Origin: Legionella longbeachae
Lineage (GTDB): Bacteria > Pseudomonadota > Gammaproteobacteria > Legionellales > Legionellaceae
NCBI RefSeq assembly: GCF_004283175.1
Contig: NZ_RXNW01000003.1
Span: 1-64,000, forward strand
Reading direction: 5' to 3'
DNA: 64,000 bases
Each line of letters starts with the position of its first letter. Position 1 is the first letter of the stretch. Made by a program: the position numbers and the translations under genes. Below the pieces are notes generated by a model. The model searched no databases, was not told where the DNA came from, and saw nothing but the letters and a program-made list of their open reading frames with translations. Positions 26,001 to 32,898 of this stretch are shown one piece after another.

Positions 26001-28444
26001 TCAAGGAATTGATGAATCGAGCACGAAAGAAAAATATATTTATTCATCATTATCAAGCAGATGCCAGTAATTATCAGCAAATGGCAACAATTATTGCTGA
26101 GATTGAGCAAGGCTCATACCCATTGCAAGGGGTATTTCATCTTGCAGGAAGGGTACAAGATGGTCTCTTAATCAATTTAAGTGATGAAGAGATGCAGCCT
26201 GTATTAAGCGCAAAAATGGATAGTGCACTGATCTTGCATCAATTAACCCAAGAAATTCCTTTGGATTTTTTTGTGTTATTTTCATCATCAGCTTCGTTAT
26301 TAGGGGCAAGAGGACAAGCAAATTATGTGGCAGCCAATGGATTTTTGGATGGATTAGCTTATTTAAGGCAACAACAAGGATTACCCGCCATAGCTATTAA
26401 TTGGGGGCCTTTTAATGCCATAGGTATGACCGCTAATTTATCTCAGGCAATACAACAGCGTGGATTTACTTCACTGGAGAAATCCAGTATCGATATTCTT
26501 GATGTTTTATTAAAAAGTCAGTTGGCGCAAATTGCAGTATGTCCTATTAATTGGGAAATTTATTTCAAATTTTTGCCTAAACAAGCGTGGTTGGCTGACC
26601 TGGTTAAGAATAATCCAGTCGACCAACATTTTTTAAATGCTCTGCGTCAGCATACCCAAGAAGAATCTATGGCTTTACTAGGGCAAGCTTTGCGTGAAAT
26701 TGTTGCAGATGTTTTAGCTTTGGATACTATTGAGCAAATCAAGATTGATGATGGTCTATTTTCATTAGGATTGGATTCATTAATGGCCATCGAAATTAGA
26801 AATCGAATCCATGATAAATTGCAATGCCCTACGCTTAATTTGTCTATAGAGTATTTTATTAATAAACCAACGATACGCAAAATTGCAAAAAGCATTGTTG
26901 ATGAGTTACAAGATTTCTTTAATTTTAATTACAAAACAGAGCATCCGTTTATTGAAACTCCACCACAGGAAGAAGTTCCTTTATGTGATTTTCAATACGT
27001 ATTTTGGGTGCTTAATAAACGAGATTATCCTTATAATATAGGTACTCAATTACAGATCCAGGGTAAGCTCAATAAAGAATATGTTGCTCAAGCATTTGAT
27101 TTTGTAGTTAAGCGAAATAGTGCATTTTGGTTGAGTTTTAACAAGGAAGAACCTATCCAGGTTTTGAAAAGGCAAGGTCAGTTTGCATTAATTTATAAAG
27201 ACGTTTCTTTAGAGAATGAACCTAAAGAACTAAGTCAGGAATTTCAAAAGAATATGCTGCGTGCAATTCCTTTATGTGAGCAACCTTTGATTCGTGTTTA
27301 TCTCTATAAGATAAATAGTGATTTGCATGAATTACATATAGTAATCCCTCATATTATCGTCGATGGTCCTTCATGTGATCTGGTATTAAGTCAATTCAAA
27401 ACATGTTATGACCTGCTGGCTCAGGGAGAGGGGATAAGCATTGATCCAGAAAGAGATTCTTTTCTTAATTATGTCAAAAAGAATAACTCCCTTTATGAAA
27501 AAAACTTAAAAGAGAAAATTGATTTTTGGCGAGATTATAATAAAGCATTTAAAATGCTGTACTTGGGGCCCCAGTATTTCATGTCTACTGCCAGCCAGAA
27601 AAAATACTTATTCCACTATCCAATTGATTCTCGTCGAGCAGAACAATTTATTGAGTGGCATAAAACAAAGAATATGAACGTAAGCACAGGATTAATTGCA
27701 GTTTGCCATATTGCATTTTATAAATTGAGTCGTCAAAAGAATGTACCCTTTATCCAAATTCATAGCGGGAGGGAAGGGAGTCAGTATAATTCAATTGTGG
27801 GTTTGTTCTCTGAATATAAAAAAATAAATAGTGCTTTAAGGGAAGAGTATCGTTTTATTGATTTCATTAAAGCGATTGATGAGCAACAATTGAAAGCTGC
27901 CCCTTATCAAAAATGTTCCCATGTAATTAAAAATAATGAGTTTCAAGGAGCAGGATTAGCCATGGCTCATTATTTACGCTACAAATGGAATAAATTTTGG
28001 TTAGCCAAACAATTTAAAAAAAGTAAGCTCGACTCGAAGCTTATTGATATTTATCTTAAATATTTAAGTTGGGCAGAAGTCATTGATTATTCGACAGCAA
28101 TTAAATTGAAATGGAACAAGTTATTTAAGACAAATATTCCTTTGCAGAAGACGGAGCGATTAAGAGTATTGATTAACATCACGCCTTCTTTTTTTGGGAA
28201 GCCCATCCAGGATTTTGATGTTTCGCCTTTAAAATATCAGTATGCGAATCATTTTAGTAGCGAGGATCGTCCTACAAATAGCCACGTCCTGTGGATTTTA
28301 TTTTCAAAAAATCAAAAAGGGGAATATTTATTTTCCATTAATGGTCCATTGACCACACAGGCTAAAGATCTTATTGCTGCTGAATTTAATCAGATTATTG
28401 CTAAGTTGCTAGAAAATGATAAGTATACAATTGCTGATTTATGA
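17036..28444 (+). CDS. Large AT-less modular polyketide synthase with terminal condensation-like domain
   Basis: 3802 residues from a GTG with AAGGGAG 8 bases upstream. Domain order: KS1 (about 13-445; Cys189, His325, His365), linker with post-AT tail LPLYHFDR, carrier-like domain (about 600-675), KS2 (688-1115; Cys864, His999, His1039), linker, KR1 (1300-1715; Tyr1645, Asn1649), ACP2 (Ser1807), KS3 (1866-2290; Cys2041, His2176, His2216), linker, DH (2484-2760), KR2 (2780-3140; Tyr3097, Asn3101), ACP3 (Ser3248), condensation-like domain (3310-3802; HIIVDG at 3439-3444). No AT or thioesterase is present: each KS is followed only by the C-terminal AT-linker remnant, as in trans-AT synthases. 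The first carrier has Gln637 where Ser is needed, and DH has Asn2515 in place of the catalytic His. Two KS-KR-ACP modules look able to work. The product is unknown. Confidence 0.93.
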   Translation: MVNKNRENIKDILNEPLAIIGMNCQFPGMDSDVEDIDSFYKMLLNGQSPVKEVPKNRWNVDEYYDPDRDKADKIIGRKGGFLNNPQLFDASFFKIATVEAKQMDPQHRLFLEVAIRALNHANLTLGSLSNSNTGVFYGTSAQDYSQLNYKDNIEFNAYTQIGAASSAAAGRLSHFLNLKGPSLAVDTACSSSLSALCLAANSLRIGQCSLAIVGGVHLNLCPENFIGLTKANMLSAHDQCSSFDIKADGFVRSEGCGVVIVKRLSDAIKDNNTIFAVVKSVVMNQDGEDGTVLVAPNIKAQIALHQETLAQANVTASDIDYLEAHGTGTIVGDSVEFNAIQHVHQGLHSKEKPLIIGALKSNIGHGIASSGIASLIKVICALWYEKIPPNLHYSKPNQAIDPQKIPAFFPTQEIEFKKFKNKKRYVQVSNFGFSGTNVSAIIEEADNTVRSESIDDDQPKCFVVSANSEYSLKHMITSYVSYLKNTSTCLRDICYTLIDCRDHFKYRCAIIASDKNTLIKKIESQEYELHKVILKKEVREITPDTQNICEIYLAGFNIKIAPNALPYYKVDLPLYHFDRKSYWHESRVKNLTAALQQQSREQQVEIIKNQLAAKIQTLLKRERIDEYEDFGSLGLTQELLAELDQSIYETFSCTISTPAFLTLDKLARHLQQILLPAPVVRQPTVNVLDNEPIAIIGMSCRFPKATNIDEFLSLLERGESGMVDIPLDRWDNEKFYDPDVNALGRLYIKQLGLIEHIRNFDAEFFNISPREAKLMSPQLRVFLETSYHALENANLPLTNIKDSKTGVFVGVGTNEYPRLLAGLGVGLDDLNIYFATGNVLNAIPGRVAYAFDFHGPIQAIDTACSSSMTAIHDACVSLQSGDCDMALAGGVNILLAPDSNITLSKARMLSPESRCKTFSEDADGYARSEGCGVIVLKRLSTALKDKDTILAVIKGTSINSDGKSGGFTVPNGIAQEEVIRSALAKANLSPADVDYIEAHGTGTPLADPIEVNALTKIFSEAHSQENPLYISSVKTNIGHSESASGVAGVIKTVLSLHTHQFFKHLNFKKLNPQIELKNTVIPLSTMDWHKQKGLRCAGVSSFGFSGANAHAVLQEVPLREVEPRTLPQESLLLISAKSKTAIELLLASYQKFLANTDEEFADICYTAATCRNHFLFRVAIKAKTAKEAASLIEHNEYKIYQIKKEKSTPLFLHQSMALEQLQTAYQDGVKIDWFNYYNTLAVGLKSEHTPDKKNEEATFGDNFFIKVKLPLYEFDREEHWFETKDKLKEIAMPKDWCFQLQWQHQPCIKNQRKIQDNHWLLLGAKHLASRFQAQGLSVVSEEDNYPLEKLNGVLFAMGLDFPVANDIESNVTFQKNTLKRLLALIKELNQKSIKLQLIVLTTNAITELAAGKLNLSNSPLIGFCRTLVLELPQFHTVLIDSEKTDDEHYIAQVIDELNYNDDPYYEHIVAYRDKKRFIARLKKNKLVDRRRSLYGEGRYLVTGGCGGLGLVTAQALLSSGAREVILTSRNVNKPAIEEAIKKLKYNYTGRTIRAISLDVTDKEKLQALLVDLNSDGLLKGIIHAAGAAVKAALIEHTDNDIDHLFSAKVLGGWYLHELSQNIDLDFFVVYSSISSVFGSNKESVYSGTNSFLDALIAERQRLGMVGTAIDWGPWGEVGMAKKRSQDQGLKQSLISNEQGHAFIKILINEQLSHAAIISPDYLKFMLDFVPKPLPAFHQFLANILIGVGQVSDQNLSAWLNDYLEVNVENRLQACIDLVTSICKEILEISDAEDLDENEGFFELGFDSLMITELATKLKENLAPTLKVTATIGFDYPSINKLAQYIESELDKHLIKKQAPKPTVEKIDDSIAIIGMSCNFPNAPDIAAFEALLEEGRSGMREIPMERWDNKKYYDPNMDAPGKSYVKKLGLIENIKGFDAVFFGISPREAKLMEPQQRMFLACSYHALEHANYTPESLRGSLTGVFAGVGPNEYYAQLEKSGFSNEELSVYSITGNVSNLIPGRVAYIFDFKGPSISVDTACSSSMVAIHYACQSLKNREVDYALAGGVNVLLMPESNVTLCKAKALSPDGECKTFDEHADGYARAEGCGVLFLKRLTDALRDKDTILAVIKASAVNNDGKSAGLTVPNGISQEEVMKKALSQTDLTNSDISYIETHGTGTPLGDPIEVHAINKVYGNGRGHDNPLYLGAVKTNIGHLESAAGVASIIKAVISLQKKKIYPLLNFKKLNPHIHLGETRLALQKMDWNTHTKLKCVGVNAFGFSGTNAHVILQEFSAASLTSDSLNAVENYSHAMSRDLSAGHSNLALSMDAADKFRDAGREARLKVRIPHLLVFSAKSQNSLDKLTENYQQYLATTTNDFGDICFTAATCREHHTYRVALVAQTANEASQLLETARFNEALHFDDPALKSVFNLYLQGKEVDWVSYYKAAGNGYAKVNLPYYPFDLVEFWVEKKAPQNASLDVIHPLLGQMFSLPGNEYLFCNKLDLDHFPYIQQNYIFDKVVLPVTAYIEAGLAAAKLVLKRNAFCIEKFHIERPLYPKSEQEFQVQVKPQNENQFKINIFAKQEDNWQLFSEMEMGLVAPSIPESVDLNTLKSSFVRHIKSLQIYEYFKSHSFFYDEKLQVLQESYIDNENMLSKLVLPKTADGQNYYYHPLLLDGAMQSIWLFVMNHVPHSTYVPYAFARMITFQEAPRNAWVHLVQRASDNENELCFDIKFYDNSGLQIGEIEKLKLRKVTRAHFISYEPNLQHLYHIRWNTLKFNLSAQTEIPELLVIASDPVYAKKVLVDLNYQFIDNLNEIKNIENKNIVFLYHQDQFNALFHCCQKLFKLRPNSFILVTENAYAIHDKDKVNPYHTMASSFWKSFSNELELSKNYIVDLDAKSNLSTILSILYSTSNSENQFAVRDSIYIPRLKKMQLPTNLTQDEMSFKSDASYLITGGTGGLARLLMEYLMQRGAQHIIITSRSECPNPIKELMNRARKKNIFIHHYQADASNYQQMATIIAEIEQGSYPLQGVFHLAGRVQDGLLINLSDEEMQPVLSAKMDSALILHQLTQEIPLDFFVLFSSSASLLGARGQANYVAANGFLDGLAYLRQQQGLPAIAINWGPFNAIGMTANLSQAIQQRGFTSLEKSSIDILDVLLKSQLAQIAVCPINWEIYFKFLPKQAWLADLVKNNPVDQHFLNALRQHTQEESMALLGQALREIVADVLALDTIEQIKIDDGLFSLGLDSLMAIEIRNRIHDKLQCPTLNLSIEYFINKPTIRKIAKSIVDELQDFFNFNYKTEHPFIETPPQEEVPLCDFQYVFWVLNKRDYPYNIGTQLQIQGKLNKEYVAQAFDFVVKRNSAFWLSFNKEEPIQVLKRQGQFALIYKDVSLENEPKELSQEFQKNMLRAIPLCEQPLIRVYLYKINSDLHELHIVIPHIIVDGPSCDLVLSQFKTCYDLLAQGEGISIDPERDSFLNYVKKNNSLYEKNLKEKIDFWRDYNKAFKMLYLGPQYFMSTASQKKYLFHYPIDSRRAEQFIEWHKTKNMNVSTGLIAVCHIAFYKLSRQKNVPFIQIHSGREGSQYNSIVGLFSEYKKINSALREEYRFIDFIKAIDEQQLKAAPYQKCSHVIKNNEFQGAGLAMAHYLRYKWNKFWLAKQFKKSKLDSKLIDIYLKYLSWAEVIDYSTAIKLKWNKLFKTNIPLQKTERLRVLINITPSFFGKPIQDFDVSPLKYQYANHFSSEDRPTNSHVLWILFSKNQKGEYLFSINGPLTTQAKDLIAAEFNQIIAKLLENDKYTIADL
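23968..24002. repeat. Palindromic element inside the PKS coding sequence
   Basis: Perfect 14-bp arms TGCTATGTCCCGCG (23968-23981) and CGCGGGACATAGCA (23989-24002) around a 7-base loop. It lies in the stretch coding the KS3-to-linker junction, which is about 38 residues longer than the same junction in modules 1 and 2, and it keeps the reading frame. The GC-rich palindrome style recalls the intergenic repeats of this genome. Confidence 0.8.
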
Positions 28445-28515
28445 GATGGAAAAAGGTAGCTTGGTGCAGCGAAGTAGGATCACTATATGATTCAGGCATA
28501 TTTCCCGGGTTTTCT

Positions 28516-28549
28516 TTATAGCCCCAGGGTTCTTATTCTGGGGCTATAA
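28516..28549 (+). terminator. Hairpin after the PKS gene
   Basis: Perfect 12-bp arms TTATAGCCCCAG / CTGGGGCTATAA with a 10-base loop, about 70 bp after the PKS stop, followed by an AT-rich run. It separates the synthase from the copper ATPase gene. Confidence 0.7.
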
Positions 28550-28585
28550 TTATTTTATATGATGGATCGAATAGGGATATGATTG

Positions 28586-30808
28586 ATGAAAATGGAATCT
28601 AATAATCATGAACATCACCACCTAAAAAAAAATAAATCTGCAAATGAGCATCAATCATGCCATCATCATATGCATGAGTTAAATTCAACTGAAAATAAAA
28701 GGACAACGGGTATGTTTACCTGTCCTATGCATCCTGAAATTCGCCAACCAGGCCCAGGAGTTTGCCCTCTTTGCGGTATGGCACTCGAGCCAGAAACGGT
28801 ATCTGTGGAGGGAGAAAATCCTGAATATAAAAACATGAACTATCGTTTTTGGCTTGCATTGGTGTTTAGCTTCCCTGTATTTGTATTAGAAATGAGTGGG
28901 CATATCTTTTCTGATGTTATTCCGGAAAATCTATCAGCATGGATTCAATTTATATTCGCAACTCCTGTGGTTTTTGGGTGTGGGTTACCCTTTTTTGAGC
29001 GAGCACTACAATCACTTAAAACACGCCAGTTAACTATGTTTACTTTAATTGCTTTAGGCATTGGCGTTGCCTGGATTTACAGTACCATTGTTTTGATTTT
29101 TCCGGGAATATTTCCCATTGCACTCCATAATAAAAGATTAATTAATGTTTATTTTGAAGCAGCGGCAGTAATAACAACGCTTGTTTTACTTGGACAAGTA
29201 TTGGAGTTAAAGGCTCGAGAGCAAACTGGAAGCGCGATCCGAGCTTTATTGAGTTTAGCACCAGAAAGTGCTCATCGAATTGATCCTGATGGTAATGAGG
29301 AAGAAATAACACTCGACCACGTTCAGGTTGGAGATAAACTAAGGGTTCGACCTGGTGAAAAAATTCCTGTAGATGGAAAAGTAGTTGAAGGACATAGTAA
29401 CGTCGATGAGTCTATGGTTACTGGGGAGCCAATACCCGTCAGTAAAGAAGTGGGATCTAAGGTGATTGGCGCTACAATAAATCAGAATGGCAGTTTTGTA
29501 ATGAAGGCAGAACACATTGGTAGTGATACTATGCTTGCACGTATTGTACAAATGGTTAGTGAAGCACAACGCAGTAAAGCTCCCATTCAAAGATTAGCCG
29601 ACACGGTTTCTAGTTGGTTTGTGCCAGGAGTCATTCTAGTTGCACTAGTCGCTTTTTTTATTTGGTTTTTCATAGGTCCTCAGCCAACATTGAGTTATGG
29701 TTTGCTTGCAGCGGTTTCTGTATTAATTATTGCTTGTCCTTGTGCATTAGGCTTAGCAACACCCATGTCCATTATGGTGGGAGTGGGTAAAGGGGCTCAA
29801 AATGGAATCTTAGTGAAGAATGCTCTGCCTCTTGAGCAGATGGAAAAGATTAATGTGCTCGTTGTGGATAAAACTGGGACATTAACGTTAGGACAACCTA
29901 AGTTAACACAAATGATCACCAACAACAAAGAATTTGAAGCGGATGAACTATTGGCTTTAGCAGCAGCTCTCGAGCTTTATAGTGAGCATCCTCTAGCTCA
30001 TGCCATCATTAGTGCAGCCCAAGAAAAACAATTATCTTTTGCAGCCGTAACTCATTTTGAAGCCCTACCAGGAAAAGGGATTCGTGGTTGGGTGAATGAT
30101 TTGCAAGTTGCCCTTGGAAATCTTAGTTTGATGCAAGAATATCGTATAGAGGATGATGCACTCACTCATCAAGCGGATGCGCTACGTTCCCAAGGTGCTT
30201 CGGTAATTTTTCTTGCTGTAGAAAACCATGTCGTTGCTCTTTTAGCAGTAGAAGATCCGATTAAACCAAGTACACCTGAGGCGATACGCGCTTTACAAAA
30301 AAATAATATTGAGCTTTTTATGCTTACAGGAGATAGTCAGGCAACTGCTGAATCAGTAGCCAAGAGTTTAGGAATTAAAAATGTTGTTGCGGAGATTATG
30401 CCCGAAGACAAGCGTCGAATCGTGCATGAATTAAAAGAAAAAGGTTTCATTGTGGCAATGGCCGGCGACGGGGTGAATGATGCTCCAGCTTTAGTGGTTG
30501 CCGACATTGGTATTGCCATGGGAACAGGTACTGACGTTGCGATTGAAAGTGCTGGTATCACCTTATTGCATGGTGATTTAAATGGCATCGTAAAAGCGCA
30601 TCATCTGTCACAAGCTACTATGGCAAACATACGCCAGAATCTATTTTTTGCTTTTATTTATAATGGATTAGGCATCCCTTTGGCGGCTGGAGTGCTTTAC
30701 CCATTGACAGGGTTGCTTTTAAATCCTGTCGTTGCAGCAATAGCAATGGCTTTAAGTTCTGTTTCAGTGATTATTAACGCATTGAGATTACGTAGGCTGG
30801 TGCTCTAA
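28586..30808 (+). CDS. copA: Copper-exporting P1B-type ATPase CopA
   Basis: 740 residues from the ATG at 28586 (AGGGAT upstream; a TTG directly before it is also open). The N-terminus is His-rich, followed by the metal-binding block [20 protein letters not shown]. Helices carry the TGSAIRALL region, the CPC ion site (384-386), the phosphorylation motif DKTGTLT (Asp428), SEHPLA, the TGES-type loop as TGEP, and [10 protein letters not shown]. The C-terminal helices end [10 protein letters not shown]. Order, spacing and much of the sequence match the L. pneumophila copper ATPase of known structure as I remember it. It pumps Cu+ from the cytoplasm to the periplasm. The following DUF6790-like and Cys-rich genes read in the same direction. 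Confidence 0.96.
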   Translation: MKMESNNHEHHHLKKNKSANEHQSCHHHMHELNSTENKRTTGMFTCPMHPEIRQPGPGVCPLCGMALEPETVSVEGENPEYKNMNYRFWLALVFSFPVFVLEMSGHIFSDVIPENLSAWIQFIFATPVVFGCGLPFFERALQSLKTRQLTMFTLIALGIGVAWIYSTIVLIFPGIFPIALHNKRLINVYFEAAAVITTLVLLGQVLELKAREQTGSAIRALLSLAPESAHRIDPDGNEEEITLDHVQVGDKLRVRPGEKIPVDGKVVEGHSNVDESMVTGEPIPVSKEVGSKVIGATINQNGSFVMKAEHIGSDTMLARIVQMVSEAQRSKAPIQRLADTVSSWFVPGVILVALVAFFIWFFIGPQPTLSYGLLAAVSVLIIACPCALGLATPMSIMVGVGKGAQNGILVKNALPLEQMEKINVLVVDKTGTLTLGQPKLTQMITNNKEFEADELLALAAALELYSEHPLAHAIISAAQEKQLSFAAVTHFEALPGKGIRGWVNDLQVALGNLSLMQEYRIEDDALTHQADALRSQGASVIFLAVENHVVALLAVEDPIKPSTPEAIRALQKNNIELFMLTGDSQATAESVAKSLGIKNVVAEIMPEDKRRIVHELKEKGFIVAMAGDGVNDAPALVVADIGIAMGTGTDVAIESAGITLLHGDLNGIVKAHHLSQATMANIRQNLFFAFIYNGLGIPLAAGVLYPLTGLLLNPVVAAIAMALSSVSVIINALRLRRLVL

Positions 30809-30855
30809 TTCATTAGTCATATTACGTTTACAATTTTTACGACAAGGAACAAAGT

Positions 30856-31368
30856 ATGGAAACATTTATAGTTTTTATTTTGTCAAATTTCACTTTGACG
30901 CTGTTTATTTTGAGCGCTATTTTTGCTGGTATTTCTATATCGTTGCAAAAAAATCCTATGAGCAAAGCCAAATACATCGATATTCTATTTGCATATTTCT
31001 TACTTTTTAATATAGGAATCAGTTTTATTTACAATTTTATTGTACATGTTTTTTTTGGTGATATGGCTGCTGCTTTTATTGGTTGGAGCCAAAGTCCCTT
31101 TCAACTGGAAGTGGGCTTTGCCAGTCTTGGATTTGGTGTGGTTGGTATTTTTAGCTTTTGGGCAGGTTTAGGCTTTCGGGCAGCAACGATGATTGCTCCC
31201 TCCATGTTTTTATGGGGGGCGGCTGGCGGTCATATGTACCAAATGATAGTTGCCAATAATTTTGCGCCCGGCAATGCAGGATTTATTTTTTGGAGTGATA
31301 TTTTTCTACCTTTAATTGGCCTTATCTTATTGTATTTGCAATACAGAAATCCGGATAGTCCTCGTTAA
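30856..31368 (+). CDS. DUF6790-like inner-membrane protein
   Basis: 170 residues with about five membrane helices. The sequence has the DUF6790 flavour: an early FILSAIFAGISI helix, FNIGISFIYNFIVHVFFG, then FASLGFGVVGIFSFWAGLGFRAATM and GGHMYQM. The function of this family is unknown. It starts 47 bp after copA, so it may be cotranscribed with it. Confidence 0.75.
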   Translation: METFIVFILSNFTLTLFILSAIFAGISISLQKNPMSKAKYIDILFAYFLLFNIGISFIYNFIVHVFFGDMAAAFIGWSQSPFQLEVGFASLGFGVVGIFSFWAGLGFRAATMIAPSMFLWGAAGGHMYQMIVANNFAPGNAGFIFWSDIFLPLIGLILLYLQYRNPDSPR

Positions 31369-31448
31369 AAGATGTGATTTGAAATTTTACAAGTTCGATT
31401 TTTGAGCCTATATTGAACAGATAAATTTAAATATAAGGAGGTGGTGTC

Positions 31449-31637
31449 ATGGAATACAAATGTCATAAATGTGGCATGGCGGTAAAAAATATAACCTGCA
31501 GCAAATGCAATAGTTTATTAGTAGGGGATACTATAAAAACGGATGATGGCAAGATACAAGTTGCAAAGTGTCCTAATGGTTGCGGTCAAATCAAGTCACC
31601 CACATGCTGCGGCCACGATATGGTCGCTACAGTTTGA
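31449..31637 (+). CDS. Small Cys-rich zinc-ribbon-like protein
   Basis: 62 residues with repeated CxxC knuckles: CHKC near the start, CSKC at about 17-20, then CPNGC and a terminal CCGH. A very strong ribosome site (AAGGAGGTGG) precedes the ATG, so the protein is probably well expressed. This is a metal-binding mini protein; whether it stores metal, acts as a chaperone or has another role is not visible. Its place after copA hints at metal handling. Confidence 0.75.
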   Translation: MEYKCHKCGMAVKNITCSKCNSLLVGDTIKTDDGKIQVAKCPNGCGQIKSPTCCGHDMVATV

Positions 31638-31929
31638 TTCATTGCTGAATTGTTAAAATGAAGACAAAAATAGCTCAACAAAAAGGAGTTATGATTATCT
31701 AAGAGATACTTCTTCAATCGACGTTCCGAGCCGCGGCTTGTTCGCGAGATCCAAAGATGTCTGGAGATCGAGGACAAGCAGAGGGACGTAGTGGTGAAGA
31801 TATAATCCTTAAACCAATGGCAGTGCTCCTTAGTTTGATCAAGGTGTTGCACATATTAAAAAAAATTTTTTAGTTGAAATTTTGCAGGTTGCTCAGGGGC
31901 TGGATGAGAAGGGGCAATCGTTCTTTTCT
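31638..31929. other. Intergenic region with a REP-like repeat
   Basis: About 290 bp between a plus-strand gene and the convergent queE. Its main content is the palindromic repeat at 31720-31790. No gene seen. Confidence 0.5.
31720..31790. repeat. REP-like degenerate palindromic repeat, copy 2
   Basis: Starts CGACGTTCCGAGCCGCGG and holds imperfect inverted halves, CTTGTTCGCGAGATCC against GGAGATCGAGGACAAG, closed by GGGACGT. It shares its first part with the repeat at 13249-13340. Palindromic, GC-rich and intergenic, as REP-type elements are. Confidence 0.6.
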
Positions 31930-32805
31930 TTAAGGAAGACTCGCATAAAGGTGGATTTGTAGGTTAAGGATAAATCCGTATTTCATACAATACTCCGCAG
32001 CGTATTCATGGTTACGTTGGTTTCTTTTCAGATCCAGAAGTCCAGGCTCCCAAAAGCTAACCACTTCATTGATTTCGGAACGCTCAGCCATAGTGAGATC
32101 ACGACCTTCATCTCGAATGACTTGAACACGCTGTGGCTCTTTTTGATAAATATTCATTGGGCTGATGAAGATTTTTTTGTTCCTTTTTTTTGCCCATTCA
32201 TGTGCCCATAGGGGAATATCACTGTAAGGTGCATATTGATTATCTTCAGGGGCTGAGATCACAAATTTCAAACAATCAGCGCGCTCCAGCATTTTGGGGT
32301 TGGGTTTTAAGTAACGAATTACTTTACCTTCTTTTTCCAGGCATTTAGGGCTTACGACCAAAGTAGTGCTTTTAGGGAGATCAGATAATACACAAATACC
32401 ATTTGATTCAATTTGTGTTGATTGGAAATAGGGTTGAGCAATATCTAAAAATGCAGATAAATTTTGTTGTAATGAAGGTTCACCACCGGTAATTACTAAC
32501 ACCATTTTTTTGGTAAGACCTTGTGCCCAAGAGGGGGGAGGTAAGTTACGGTTTTTGAAAAAATCTTCGATAACCTGGTCGGCCTCTTCCAGTAAAGAAG
32601 TGAAATTTCTCCATTCACCAGAATCAAAATAGGTATCACAAAATGAGCAAGCTAGATTGCATTTAGCCAGACGAATGAAGTAAGCAGGATGTCCACGAAA
32701 CGGTCCTTCTCCTTGTAATGTAAAAAAACGACTAGTTACTAATAGTTCATCATGTTTTGCTGCATTAAAGAAGGTTTTTCCTACTCTATCATTGAGTCCA
32801 AACAT
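31930..32805 (-). CDS. queE: 7-carboxy-7-deazaguanine synthase QueE (radical SAM)
   Basis: 291 residues. QueE converts 6-carboxytetrahydropterin to 7-carboxy-7-deazaguanine in queuosine synthesis. The start FFTLQGEGPFRGHPAYFIRL and the radical SAM cluster motif CNLACSFC followed by DTYFD are diagnostic; VITGGEPSLQQ is the SAM-binding GGEP block; VSPKCLE and LKFVISAPED follow. It is somewhat longer than many QueE proteins, mainly through the W...EEADQVIEDFFKNRN insert and the tail. It lies 93 bp downstream of serA and may be read with it, though no metabolic link is evident. Confidence 0.9.
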   Translation of the reverse strand: MFGLNDRVGKTFFNAAKHDELLVTSRFFTLQGEGPFRGHPAYFIRLAKCNLACSFCDTYFDSGEWRNFTSLLEEADQVIEDFFKNRNLPPPSWAQGLTKKMVLVITGGEPSLQQNLSAFLDIAQPYFQSTQIESNGICVLSDLPKSTTLVVSPKCLEKEGKVIRYLKPNPKMLERADCLKFVISAPEDNQYAPYSDIPLWAHEWAKKRNKKIFISPMNIYQKEPQRVQVIRDEGRDLTMAERSEINEVVSFWEPGLLDLKRNQRNHEYAAEYCMKYGFILNLQIHLYASLP

Positions 32806-32898
32806 TTATTATGCATGTTTTTGTGTAAAAATATTACATATGATATCATTTTTATGTTTTAGTAGAAAGACTGCATTTCACGCCATCAAGCTTATTTT

